DNA of 64,000 bases from Bombus terrestris (lineage: Eukaryota > Arthropoda > Insecta > Hymenoptera > Apidae). Position numbers and translations under genes: made by a program. The stretch covers positions 12,011,200 through 12,075,199 of the forward strand of contig NC_063281.1 in the NCBI RefSeq assembly GCF_910591885.1. The letters are read 5' to 3'. Below, in pieces: positions 27,418 through 38,077 of this stretch. Every line of letters starts with the position of its first letter. The first letter of the stretch is position 1. The notes below the pieces were generated by a model that worked only from the letters and a program-made list of their open reading frames with translations, searched no databases and was not told where the DNA came from.

Positions 27418-29865
27418 ATGAACTTCATTTACGCGATATTCGTTTTATTCGTATCCGTTCTTGTATACGTTTTCTATATAAATCGAAAGATACGTCGTCT
27501 ACCACCTGGTCCTTGGCAACTTCCGATCGTCGGCTATCTTCCATGGATCGATGCAAAAAAACCACACGAAACTCTGACGAATTTATCCAGAGTTTATGGT
27601 CCTATATGTGGCTTTCGCATGGGTTCCGTTTATACCGTTTTATTGTCGGATCCTCAATTAATAAAGCAGACCTTCTCGAAAGATATGTCCACCGGTAGGG
27701 CACCTTTGTACCTTACACACGGAATTATGAAAGGATATGGTAAGATTATCTGACAAAATCGTGTGTATCACTCAGAAATTATACTCGTTAATTCTATAAA
27801 TCGAAAAATAGAAAAAAGTAACGATATTATAAATATTATTTCGTAATTTCGAATGACTTTGTACAGGTTTAGTTTGCGCGGAGGGAGAACGGTGGAAGGA
27901 TCAGAGAAAATTCGTTAGCAATTGCTTACGAAACTTTGGGATGATAAAGCACGAAGGACCAAAGCGAGAGAAAATGGAGAAACGAATATCCGATGCAGCA
28001 AATGAATGTGCAGCGGTATGTCGTATTATTAGTCACTTCTTCGTTGTTTCTTTCGATAACTAATCGTGATACATATATACTAATCCTGATAATAAAATTT
28101 CCGACTAAACATAATAGTACTAGGATAACTTAAAATAGTAAAATATTTGCTTGGTGAAAAAGTAAATACCAGGAAGAACAGTTCCAAACAGATTACATGT
28201 TGAGAACAAAAATATTTGGCTTTCTGATGTCTAATCCTGTTAATAGCATGAATTGAATTCAATAGGTCGACGCGATATATCAATCGATGACACATCACTC
28301 ATTTTTTATATAATTTTCTTCGTCTGCGTATGATAGGCACTGAAAAATCGCGGGGCAAATGGACCGATCGATCCATTAAATACGCTTCATCATTGTATGG
28401 GTAATCTTGTTAATAGCATCGTATTTGGAAAAACCTATAAAGAGGAAGACGAAGTTTGGAAATGGCTAAGACATTTGCAAGAAGAAGGAGTGAAAGAAAT
28501 TGGTGTCGCTGGACCGCTCAACTTTTTACCTTTTCTCAGGTACATCCAAGTGTTAAATTTTAAACGACATTATTAAAATAAAAGAATGACAAATTTATGC
28601 GTAAAAATTGCACTTCAGATTCTTACCACGATACGGCCGAACGATACAATCAATCGTCGATGGAAAGGAGAAAACGCATAAAGTATATCGGCAAATACTC
28701 GAAGAACACCGTGCAAAAATCACGCAAGCATCAGAGAATACGGATAGAGTCGAGAGCTTTTTAGCAGCATTCGACGAACAAATGAGGAAAGAAAACGGCA
28801 CAAAATCCGAGTTTTTCACAGAACCCCAACTGTACCATTTATTGGCGGATCTCTTTGGTGCTGGAACTGATACTACTTTGACCACCTTTCGTTGGTTCCT
28901 TTTATTCATGGCTACCCATCCTATGGAGCAGGTATGTCGCACTCTCCTACAACTCCTCTTACTATAATCTCATAGCAAAAACAACCTTTGTCCATATTTG
29001 TCTTTCCTCGGAAAAGCAAACTATTTATCCGATGATAAATTCACGTAAAGGCAGTTGGACCGTCTATCACTTCTATTTACTCTATTATTCACAGGAAAAG
29101 ATACAATCGGAGATGGATCTATGTTTGAAGGAAGGGGAGCAGCCGACTCTAGACGATAGAATCGCTATGCCTCGTCTCGAAGCTGCTATAGCCGAAGTGC
29201 AAAGGATAAGGACTGTTACACCACTCGGTATTCCTCATGGAACATCAGAGGTACCGTACCGTTCACAAATCAAATGCCACTTCTCGACGGGAAATTTCGT
29301 CTGTTTAGGATATGCAGATAGGTGATTACGATGTACCACGCGGTACCATGATCGTGCCGATGCAGTGGGCTATTCACACCGATCCTGCTTACTGGCAAGA
29401 TCCTCTCGAATTTCGACCCGACAGATTCCTATCCGATGATGGAAGTTTCTTCAAACCGGAATCGTTTCTCCCATTTCAAAGTGGTAATTATCTTCGACTT
29501 TTCTCCCGCTCCTTCTCTTCTCTCGTTCACCTTCTCTTCGTGATATTATAGATACGTACTTTCTGCTTCATCGTATTTATTCGAATAACAAATACCTGCT
29601 CGACGCGTTTTTTCTTTTCTCCCCCTTTTATTTCATTCTATTCTCTTTTAATTTTATTTCGTTTGATTTCATTTTGTTCGAAGGAAAACGCATTTGCGTC
29701 GGAGAGGAACTCGCTAAGATGGTACTATTTTTGTTCGCCGGGAGGATACTGCGTGCATTCGTTATATCCGTACCACCGGACGAGATCGTCGATCTCGAAG
29801 GCGATTGCGGCATTACGTTAGTCCCGAAACCACATCGCTTGATGTTCGTTCCGCGACATCAATAA
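27418..29865 (+). CDS. phm: Cytochrome P450 CYP306A1 (ecdysteroid 25-hydroxylase, Phantom)
   Basis: Predicted 496-residue microsomal P450 that hydroxylates ecdysteroid precursors (ketodiol) at carbon 25, a Halloween-gene step in prothoracic-gland ecdysone synthesis. Exons: 27418-27739, 27867-28015, 28337-28539, 28619-28931, 29095-29250, 29318-29483, 29684-29865; phases close. Visible features: N-terminal membrane anchor (residues about 3-20), proline hinge LPPGPW, the CYP306-specific stretch TGRAPLYLTHGIM, I-helix AGTDT (306-310), ExxR (363-366), PLGIPHG, and the haem loop FQSGKRICVG with Cys441. All catalytic features are intact. Drosophila Phantom matches in the same segments but has a longer acidic insert before the I-helix that is missing here. 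It is convergent with CYP18A1, its usual genomic neighbour in arthropods. Moult-linked regulation is expected from the family; nearby EcRE-like sites are suggestive only. Confidence 0.93.
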
Positions 29866-32264
29866 TTAACGATTATAATCGATAAAAGATATGGATCTAA
29901 TAGATCGACTATTGTAATACGCTCGATCATCGTTACAAGTTACAACTATCACAAGCGTGTTTTACGAAAATATACATTTTTCATAATTAACCTGGTCGAA
30001 CGATCGATCGTTTAGAAAGTTTTCGTCCAGCGGATAAACGAACGACTCTTTCGTTTCTCCTTTTCTCAATCACGCCTCCCCGTTCCCCTCTTCCCCCCTT
30101 TGTTGCTGTTCGCTCCTTTTTTGTATCTGTCTTTTTTCTTAAATACCTGTTCTTTCGTCTTGGTCGAGCTATATCGCCTGTCATCCCGAAAGTTCAGCTT
30201 CCGCCCACATTCCCGTCCCTCCATCTCTGGCTCTCTTAATCTTTTCGTCAACAGGTATATTCGTGAATTCGGAAAACACAAAATCGATTCCCCGTAACAC
30301 ACAAAAGGTATCCCCTTCATCTTCTTCGTAATTACAGTCTTTTTCTACTTTTTTCCCTTTTTCTTCTTCTCTTTCTAGCGAAACGGTGTCTCAAGCGTAA
30401 TACAAACCGAGAGAAATATGAAATAAATACGAAATAAATTGTGGGGAAGGAAAAGCAAAAAAGAGAAAGGATCATCGACTACTGGATCGAAATAAAACGG
30501 GGAATGTAATTTTCAGCTCAGAAAAAGTCACGAACATAATCGTGACGGTCGTTTCGTTCGTGAACACGACTCGTCGAGCAACAACGTACGCACGATGCGA
30601 TACGAGGCAATGATTGATTTTCATGAAATACAAAATATCGATTTATTTCGTGCGAAGAGGAGACACACGTATTATCAATTACAATTACAAGCTTGGTCAT
30701 ATGGTCATTAGCATTGTTCAATGATCGTTACAAAAAAAGAAAAATAGATAATAACATTAAGTAACACAGATTCGCGGTCGGCGGGTGAACACAATGCGGT
30801 GCTCCGCAATTCGAGCATGTAACATATAAATTTCTTACTGGTGAATACAAACGAAGCATCGACGCGGTGATATGTACGTGGCGTTAAAGCTCACCGCGGC
30901 AAAAGGAAAACGTAAGAGGAACGATGAAGAGGAAAAAAGATGACGGAATATAAAGAAACCAGGGGGAATCCGCGTCGATGGTTCGTCGGCTTTCGCCGGA
31001 CACGCAACAAAATATATCTTTGGAAATGATTTTACGATCGCGTTATCACAGGAATCTCGAGGGTCCCATGTCCTAAATTCGAAATTCACAGCCTTAATCT
31101 TTGCCCGCACCCAACGGATCGAGTTCGATGTTGGTCTTGAATTCTGAAACGCTACGTAACTACACTGTGTGTGGTGTCGCAAGAATCTCGTTCTAACTTT
31201 CACGAAAATCACTGTTCTAGGTCAACAGCCGCGTCCATCCGACGCGCAGCCCTACGATCTAATCCATTCGAATTTAGTCGCGTCGAAACTTTCGAACGAT
31301 AAGGGAAAGAGAACTCGTTTAGTCGAAGACGATCTCGCGCTCTCGTTCACCGCCTATTATCAAGATAATACCTAGATATGTACATAATATGGTAACCTAC
31401 GAATATCTGTGCGCACACTCACAGCGTACTTCGTTACACGCTCTTTTGTTTTTTCTTTTTCCTTTTTTTTTTTTTCTTTTTTATTATTAACTCGAAATTC
31501 TTAATCTAGCATTTACCACTATCGCTATCGTCGATATTGTCGTTATCAATTATCATTTTACCAATACTATCGCCTGTACTATTGTTGCCGCTATTACTTT
31601 TGTCTATTTCTATAGCTACCGCTACCACTACCACTACTTATTTCTAATACCGTTACTAATAATTGATTCCTCTTATTATCATTACTATCTAAAAGTCTTT
31701 TGTCTCTTTTTACGTCCGAGACTGCGTCAACACAACGATCTCTAGAACGTGACGGATCATCGTTGACGGAATTGTTATCGAAATCGTTTTTGTATATTGT
31801 ATGCAACGAATTTGAACATGTACACGCAAACTTCTCGTATCATTCAACCGTATACACACGTTCTATACCGACATACATTTTATCAAATAACGCTAATGAC
31901 TAAATGCGAATAAATAAAGAGCGAAATGTTACCCTAAATATGTATAAATGCTGTCTAGTACACGCAAGGAAATTAAATAATAGAAATCGAGAGTGAAACG
32001 ACATTTATGCGATAGGTAGATGAAGAGAAGAATAAGAGGAGGGATAATGGAACGCATTCGAATGAACTTTTCGACGACGATGTGAAATCTTGTAGGGCTG
32101 ATTAAGGATGGACAAATGTACGACGGATCGGATTGAATCGTATTAGATCGAATTGGATCAGGTTGGATCGTGTCGGGCCAAGTCGGTCCAGGTCGGATCG
32201 GTCTCGTTAGGAACGATTACCGTGCTCCGTCGATCGTTATGGAGCGTTCGAAAAAGCAGGAAAC
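29866..32264. other. intergenic spacer between the convergent P450s
   Basis: This 2.4-kb spacer should hold both 3' UTRs. It shows pyrimidine-rich DNA near 30050-30130 and 31440-31490, an interrupted CTA/TCG trinucleotide-like patch near 31510-31680, and loosely repeated GGATCG(A/G)(A/G)TT decamers at about 32125-32205, close to the CYP18A1 stop. No additional gene is visible. Confidence 0.6.
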
Positions 32265-35200
32265 TCAGTGACTGCCGATATTCCGCAGAATAGCGCCGGA
32301 GGGGATCACATCGTTGCTCGCATCTTCGATGAGATCCAAATTTCTTGGTACCAAACAAACGTCAAAGGGGTCAGGCGTGACGGTGACACCGGCGTTGCCG
32401 CGCAAACTCGGCAAGGACGAGCCCTGCGGCGATCGCAACTCGAACGTGTGCATCAACGAACTAAAGAACAAGAATAACTCCATGCGTGCCAACACATCGC
32501 CCAGGCACATACGTCTGCCGACACCGAAAGGCATAAAGTATTCCGGTTTCTGGACTTTACCTTCGGCCGAGAGAAACCGACTCGGTCGAAACTCCTCGGG
32601 CTCCTCCCAAAGTTCTGGATCCATATGCACGGCATGCAACAACGGTACCACTTGCGATCCAGCTGGTATCGTGTAACCGTGCAACGTCACATCTCTGAAA
32701 CATTTTTACACCTTTCAATCTTAACTATCTCACACGTTCCATCGAGATCGTGATTCATCCATTCATTCATCGCGGCGGCCCAATACTACGAAAATTGTAT
32801 ATCTATATCGGCGCCTCGTCTTTGTCCTTTTCTCTTTTGCTCGTCCACTCACCGCTTTACAAGATAGCAACGTTTTTCGAAAGCAAATAACCTAATTAGC
32901 GACTGGTTCGATTTTACTTTCGCTTTTATCGCGGTATATCGATAGATATTAACCCAATTGAAGAAACCCAATTATAGCAATGAGACGAAAGAGAGAATGA
33001 TCTCGCTCGATATAATTCGATTAAAAAACCAGGTTGGAAATACGACCGACGAATTCTCGTAGGAATCGTGTTAACAGTGGGGTCTGTAGACGATATAATT
33101 ACCTCGTCGTTGCGTGTGTGGTTCCCAAAGGGACAATACTCGACCGCCTAAGAACCTCGAGTATCGTCGCTTCGGTTATCGGAAGAAAAGGTAGATCCTC
33201 CAAAGCAGGCATCCTCGATTTTCCTACCACTTGGTCCAATTCTTCCTGTACGGCAGTTGCCGCATCCGGATGATGTAGCATCAAGATTATTGCCCATTCG
33301 AGCGTAGTCTTCACCGTTTCCATACCGGCAGAGAACAGATCACCGAGAATTTGTTGCATCTGGCGATCTATGAATAGTACGAAAAAAAGAAAGAGGTGAG
33401 TAGCGTAAAACGAAACGCGATTCTTACGAGAGAACTGCGAATGTTTATGGAGTTCTTTGTTAAATTTCGTAAGAAACCAAAATTTATCGACATCGTTCGT
33501 TTAAACCCAGAAGACAAATTCGACGTACGTCGCTTCCTATCTTATATTAGCTTCTCTATACGTATTTATATCAAAAAGCTCATGCTCGTTAATAAAGGAA
33601 ATAATCAAAGATAAACGAAAACAGCACGCAAAATTATACGAAATATTTAATATCGTTGCGACATTTAATAAACAAATTTCCATTTCTTTGTCCATGAAAA
33701 TACGAATGAAAATACAAATTTTCATAAATATTCGCTGTCTATGTACGAGATATATCATCGGTGCACTCTCACCATGATTTTTCCCTTGAAAGAGCGTAGT
33801 CGCGCGACCTTCTCCCTTCGCTTTCTCGATCTCGAGCAGATAAGCGTCGACAAGGTCTCGTAAAGTGCTTTCGTCGAACGTTGCTCGATGTTGATCGACC
33901 GCCTCTTGAAAGAAATCGGCCATTTCCGCGCGATTTTCCGCAATCTTGTTGCGAACCTTTTGCAGGCAAGGCAAGTAACGCATCACAGGAATAAAGTTGA
34001 CAGCGGCCATACTGCCGAACAGCTTGAAACCTTCCTCGATCAAGTCCATGAATCTTTTGAACCTTTTGTCGCCATGTTGGAAACGCACTCCCATTATAAT
34101 GGAACATATAACGTTGCTGATCGACATTCCAAGGGAAGCTGAAACGTCTGTCGGTGTTCCTCGTTTCGTCACCAATCCACGAAGGAACGTCTTAACCTCG
34201 CGCTAAAACCAATTAGAAATTATTCGTCTCTTTTTCATTTACTTGATATCAAGTGCAACGAAGCGAGTATTATACGAATGTACAGTAAAACCTTGATTAT
34301 TCGGATACAATCGGGACGCACGCTGTTCGGATAATCGGATATATTGGATTTTTTTTCATAAGAACGTCGTTTATCTCGAGATACGTTTAAGTATTAATAT
34401 TAGTCAGAAATAAAGATTTGCGAGCAAAGATGTATTATCAGTTTCAGTTGCTATTTATATTTCTTAATCTTTCTTATACGGCCGACTATTCTTAAACTTC
34501 TCATTAGTCGATCGTTTGATTAATTTTACTCGGGTTCTACTGTAGTACGTGGAAGAAAAGAAAAGCTATAAAAAAAAAGGAAAGACGAAATTTTGTAAAA
34601 CGCAGCGCTCACCATGATTCTCGATTCCATAATTTTCTTCCCACCGCCCATATAGGTCATGCCGAAGCCTCTGAGCTTATCGTGAAGAAATTTTCTTTGG
34701 TCTTTCCACATAGCACCTTCGGTGTTGATAATACCTACGAGAGAAAAACTTTTGAGCTTCAAAAGTCAAGGGAACTGACCAGTTCGTAGAACGAAACCAC
34801 TTCGAACGAATAACGCAGATTCTACGTGTTTTAATTCGTACGCGGCGTAATAATATAATAAATTATCTATAAACTATACAAGCTTTCCTGCCGGTAATCA
34901 CGGAATCGAAAGAATCGGTGACGCGAAAAAAATAATCTACGAGCAAGATGAACGCAATGTATCGAATAACGAAAAAAAAAGAGGTAGAAGTCAGTTGGTT
35001 AAAAGTGGAAAACAGGAAAAAAAAAAGAAAGATTCGGCGATAAAATCGGACGCACGCATACAGCGGCGAGATAGTTGATAAAAATGTGAGAAGAAAAAAA
35101 AGGGAAGAGATAAGAATCTAGTGGGAAAGCGTAGAGTGAAAAATATGCGAGAACACGAAATCGAGATAGAGTTAGTTATCGGGAAACGAGCATGACAGGC

Positions 35201-35593
35201 GTCACGTGTTATACACTTACCATATCCACCGAGGATGTTGATGAACTCGGTATGCGGTCTGCCAGTAAACTCTTCCCGACGAAACGTGTCGCGAATCGTA
35301 CGATGATCGCTAAGAACAACCACCAGTTGCGTTCCTAGTCGAGCACTGAACATTGGACCATACTTCTTTGCGAGTTCTCCGTACCGGAGGTGAACGTCGC
35401 CTTTCAAGAATGGCAAATAACCAAACACGGGTACACCCCAAGGCCCTGGAGGCAAAGAGCGCACATACCTAAGCCATTGCATGCACCTTACTACCAATAA
35501 TACACCTAAGAACACGAGAAACGTGTAAAGGACCTCGATTCTCGTGCCACCCATTGCTTGCCAAGCCCATTGTGTCGCGTGTTCCACTAACAT
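32265..35593 (-). CDS. Cyp18a1: Cytochrome P450 CYP18A1 (ecdysteroid 26-hydroxylase)
   Basis: Predicted 539-residue microsomal P450 that inactivates ecdysone and 20-hydroxyecdysone by C26 hydroxylation and further oxidation; in flies it is ecdysone-induced and needed for metamorphosis. Exons (minus): 35593-35221, 34734-34613, 34202-33773, 33367-33103, 32694-32265; phases close, and the length matches the 538-residue Drosophila protein. Visible features: N-terminal anchor (residues about 20-40), LPPGPWG hinge, FRREEFTGRP, KFLHDKLRGFGMTYMGGGK, I-helix AGMET (322-326), ExxR (379-382), EEFRPSRF, and the haem loop FGVGRRMCLG with Cys460. The tail ends in RNIGSH, like the RNVGAN of the fly enzyme. 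The ATG at 35593 gives the family N-terminus; an in-frame upstream ATG at 35713 would add about 40 basic residues. The second intron contains a small pogo-like element. Convergent with CYP306A1. Confidence 0.95.
34283..34542. mobile_element. 260-bp pogo/Tigger-like MITE in a CYP18A1 intron
   Basis: The left terminus CAGTAAAACCTTGATTATTC and the right terminus (minus strand) CAGTAGAACCCGAGTAAAAT share CAGTARAACC, and both ends are flanked by TA, the target duplication of Tc1/mariner-pogo elements. Two TTCGGATA-type words follow the left end. There is no coding capacity, so it would be non-autonomous. It lies wholly within the intron 34203-34612 of CYP18A1, leaving the splice sites intact. Confidence 0.6.
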
Positions 35594-36706
35594 CGCGCTA
35601 TATTCAATTACGCTTTTATAATAATACGTTTTGCGTTCGTTTCTCCAAATATTTCGGGAACGAAATTTCCCTTCGATTTTTCCAATTCGAAATAGGAAGC
35701 TTTTTTCTCTCAAACCCTTAATCCCGATACACTTTTATTCGTTTCTTCCTTCCTCTCTGTATTCTATCTTTTCTTATCGTTTTAACTTTCCCCCGGCTTC
35801 GTAAATTGAATTTCTACCCCTCTCTCGATTACTTTCTCTTTTCGTTATCACTTCGACCTCTTCGGCGTCTAATATTATACACAACCTTCGTTGTTACTTC
35901 CTATTCTTTCTCTTTCTGCTTCTTTTTCCTTTCTTCCCTCTCTCCTTTCTCCGCGCAGCACCTTCTTCCGTCGCCTCTTTCTTCCTTTCAACCCTGTCTC
36001 CTATCTTCGCTTTTCCCGTCTCCTTTCGCTTTCTACGCCCCTTTCTTCCTTTCCTTCCCTCTTTCTCGCTTTCTTTCTCTCAGAACTTCTTCGATCCCTT
36101 CTCGTCACGACACGTTCGCACGTCCCGACGAAAAACCACCGGTCAACCTTCCCTCTGGCTGCTTTCGTATCGGCACGGACACAATTTTCCTACTCGAAAC
36201 GATGCTTCCGAAATTCGCGGCTTTAAGTATCAAATCTGACTAGGCTGGTGGGGCATAATCTGGAGGGGAATATAGGGGAATAGGAGAGGAGAGGGGGGAA
36301 GGAGAGTGCGCGCGCGCGCGCTTCTGTGTAATGCGTATGCGTTTATGCGTGTGCGCGTGCGCACGTGTGCGAGAGAGGATAATTGGAGCGATTTATCAAA
36401 AAAAAAAAAAAAAAAAAAAAAAAGAAACAAAACAGAAACGATGGAAGAAAAATCGTCGATGCCGATTTAGTAACGATTACGCAACGATCGAGAAGGCTCG
36501 CCGAAAAATCAGATAAAATGAAATATCGCGAGACGCGGTGTCCGCTATAACGGATAGAGAAAGAAACCGCGAATCGTATCAACTAGCAGAGACAATGAGT
36601 AGGAAAAACGTGCACGCACAGGTGATAAACGCGCTCGCTTGTTCTTACGCACTAGGGGAAGAAACGTGGTGGGAGAGTCAATGGAAGTATGGGAGAAACG
36701 AGTGAC

Positions 36707-36737
<31 letters not shown>

Positions 36738-36987
36738 GAAAGAGCGAGTAAGAGAGAGAAGAGAGAGGAGGAGCTGGGCAATTATTTAATGGAATAGTGG
36801 AAGGTAAAAGAAGAAAAACGCATCGGAGTGGAATAAGAGTGAAGAAAGAAAAAAGTAAAGGAAATAAGAGTGAGAAAAGAAAAAGAATAAAGGGAAGGAA
36901 AAAAAAAGTCGGTCACAGCCGCAGCCGAATTCACCGGCGCTCGCTACTTCGTGAATCGTGCGAGCCACGGGAAGATTGAGTGTACAC
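35594..36987. other. probable CYP18A1 leader intron, simple-sequence rich
   Basis: Pyrimidine-rich DNA (35830-36110), CG/GT-rich DNA near 36308-36365, an A24 tract at about 36400-36423 and GA repeats at 36711-36770. No protein features in the long open frames, which are compositional. If the TATA box at 37015-37022 is used, most of this would be a 5' leader intron with an acceptor just before the start codon (AATATAG, ending at 35598). Confidence 0.4.
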
Positions 36988-37022
36988 TAACATACACCTT
37001 CTTGTCCTTGCCCGCTTATATA
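36985..37022 (-). promoter_or_regulatory. candidate CYP18A1 TATA promoter
   Basis: On the minus strand TATATAAG (37022-37015) is followed 34 nt later by TTAGTG (36990-36985), close to the arthropod initiator. The transcript would run towards CYP18A1, whose start codon is 1.4 kb away, through a splice donor such as GTGAAT at about 36934. Upstream (37025-37400) the DNA is unusually GC-rich. Inference from motif spacing and orientation. Confidence 0.35.
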
Positions 37023-38064
37023 GTGACTCATCGAGTACCGGCCCCCCAGCGGCTTTAAATGGCCCCCCGGATGCCTCCCAATTGCCCCCGGCAGTCCCTG
37101 AATATGGTGGGGCAACGGTACAAAGAGGAGCAGAGACGGACGTAAAGGAGCGGAAGGAGTCAGGTAAGACGGTGGTCCGTTGAACGAGTTACGGTGACAC
37201 GAAACTCGGTGGGGGTACGACACGAGCTTTGCCTTCAGGGTAGTGGACCAACTTCCGTCGAGGGTGCAAGGGCGGACTCCTTGTACCACAGTCTCGTTGG
37301 TCGAAGACCACGAGGTCTCTTCTACCGCCACCATAGAGTGGGGGCATTCGGGCCCCCTGCAGGGATTCGAAACCGTCAACCTATGGTGGGGATCGCTATC
37401 ACCAAACCCAACGGTGCCTCTCCGTTTTACACGCAAAGGATCCGCTTCGGGTCAGCTATTCTTTCGATCTTTGCTTTGTCGTCCCTTCTCCTCCTCCTCC
37501 TCCTACTACTACTCCTCTTCCTCCTCCTCCACCTCCACCTCCTCCTCCTCCTCCTCCTCCTCCTCCTTCTCCTCTTATTTTTCCTCCTTCTCTTTCTCCT
37601 CCTCCTTCTCTTCTTCTTCGACATGCGTTATACACATACAATGGAAAAGGGACAAACAAGAGAAAATTAGAACAGTGTCGCATAATAGATACGCGAACAA
37701 GGCGAAATACGCTTTGCGCTCTAACACGCGAAGACGTCTCCTTCTCTCTTGATTTTCCTATTTTTTCGTTGAAAGTCTAGTTTATTCGATCGTGAATCGA
37801 ATCGTAACCGATTCGATCGAGCCGCGAATTATTTCTCCGTTCAAAGGATAGAGCGCATTTTTCCTTTTCAGCAGATACAAGGTCGTAATCGCGAACATGA
37901 AAGCACGTTACGAGAAACGAGCGTGAAACAAGCGATAAGACGAACGATCGTTTAAGCCGCAAGATTGTTTCTTCAGCGTTTAAACGAATCTCATTTTTCA
38001 CACAGCTACGTATACTGACACAGACCTGGCCACCGCTGAACAGTCTCGCGGTTCTTCGGCGGTT
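37023..38064. other. GC-rich upstream block and (TCC)n tract
   Basis: 37040-37400 is GC-rich with runs of C and G (for example GGCCCCCC near 37043 and 37060). It is followed by an impure (TCC/CTC)n trinucleotide tract at about 37486-37618. Apparent poly-Ser, poly-Leu, poly-Arg and poly-Gly frames on both strands are by-products of this tract. No gene is supported. Confidence 0.5.
37486..37618 (+). repeat. impure (TCC)n trinucleotide repeat
   Basis: About 130 bp of TCC units with TTC, TAC and ACC interruptions, pure pyrimidine over most of its length. Polypurine-polypyrimidine tracts of this kind can form triplexes; no function is implied. Confidence 0.85.
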
Positions 38065-38077
38065 GGGTCATTGACCC
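38065..38077. promoter_or_regulatory. EcRE-like perfect inverted repeat (13 of 13)
   Basis: GGGTCATTGACCC is an exact match to RGKTCANTGAMCY and a perfect IR1 palindrome; the flanking T and A extend the pairing by one base on each side. It lies about 1.1 kb upstream of the candidate CYP18A1 initiator and 2.5 kb upstream of its start codon. CYP18A1 is ecdysone-induced in flies, so an EcR/USP site is biologically sensible. Binding itself is inference. Confidence 0.45.

Noticed and set aside
36795..36979. Lys/Arg-rich plus-strand frame and Phe/Ser-rich minus-strand frame
   Set aside because: They mirror a GA-rich strand composition; no coding signature.
37194..37752. Poly-Leu, poly-Ser, poly-Arg and poly-Gly frames over the TCC tract
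   Set aside because: All frames on both strands are open through the same simple repeat, which is the mark of a compositional artefact.
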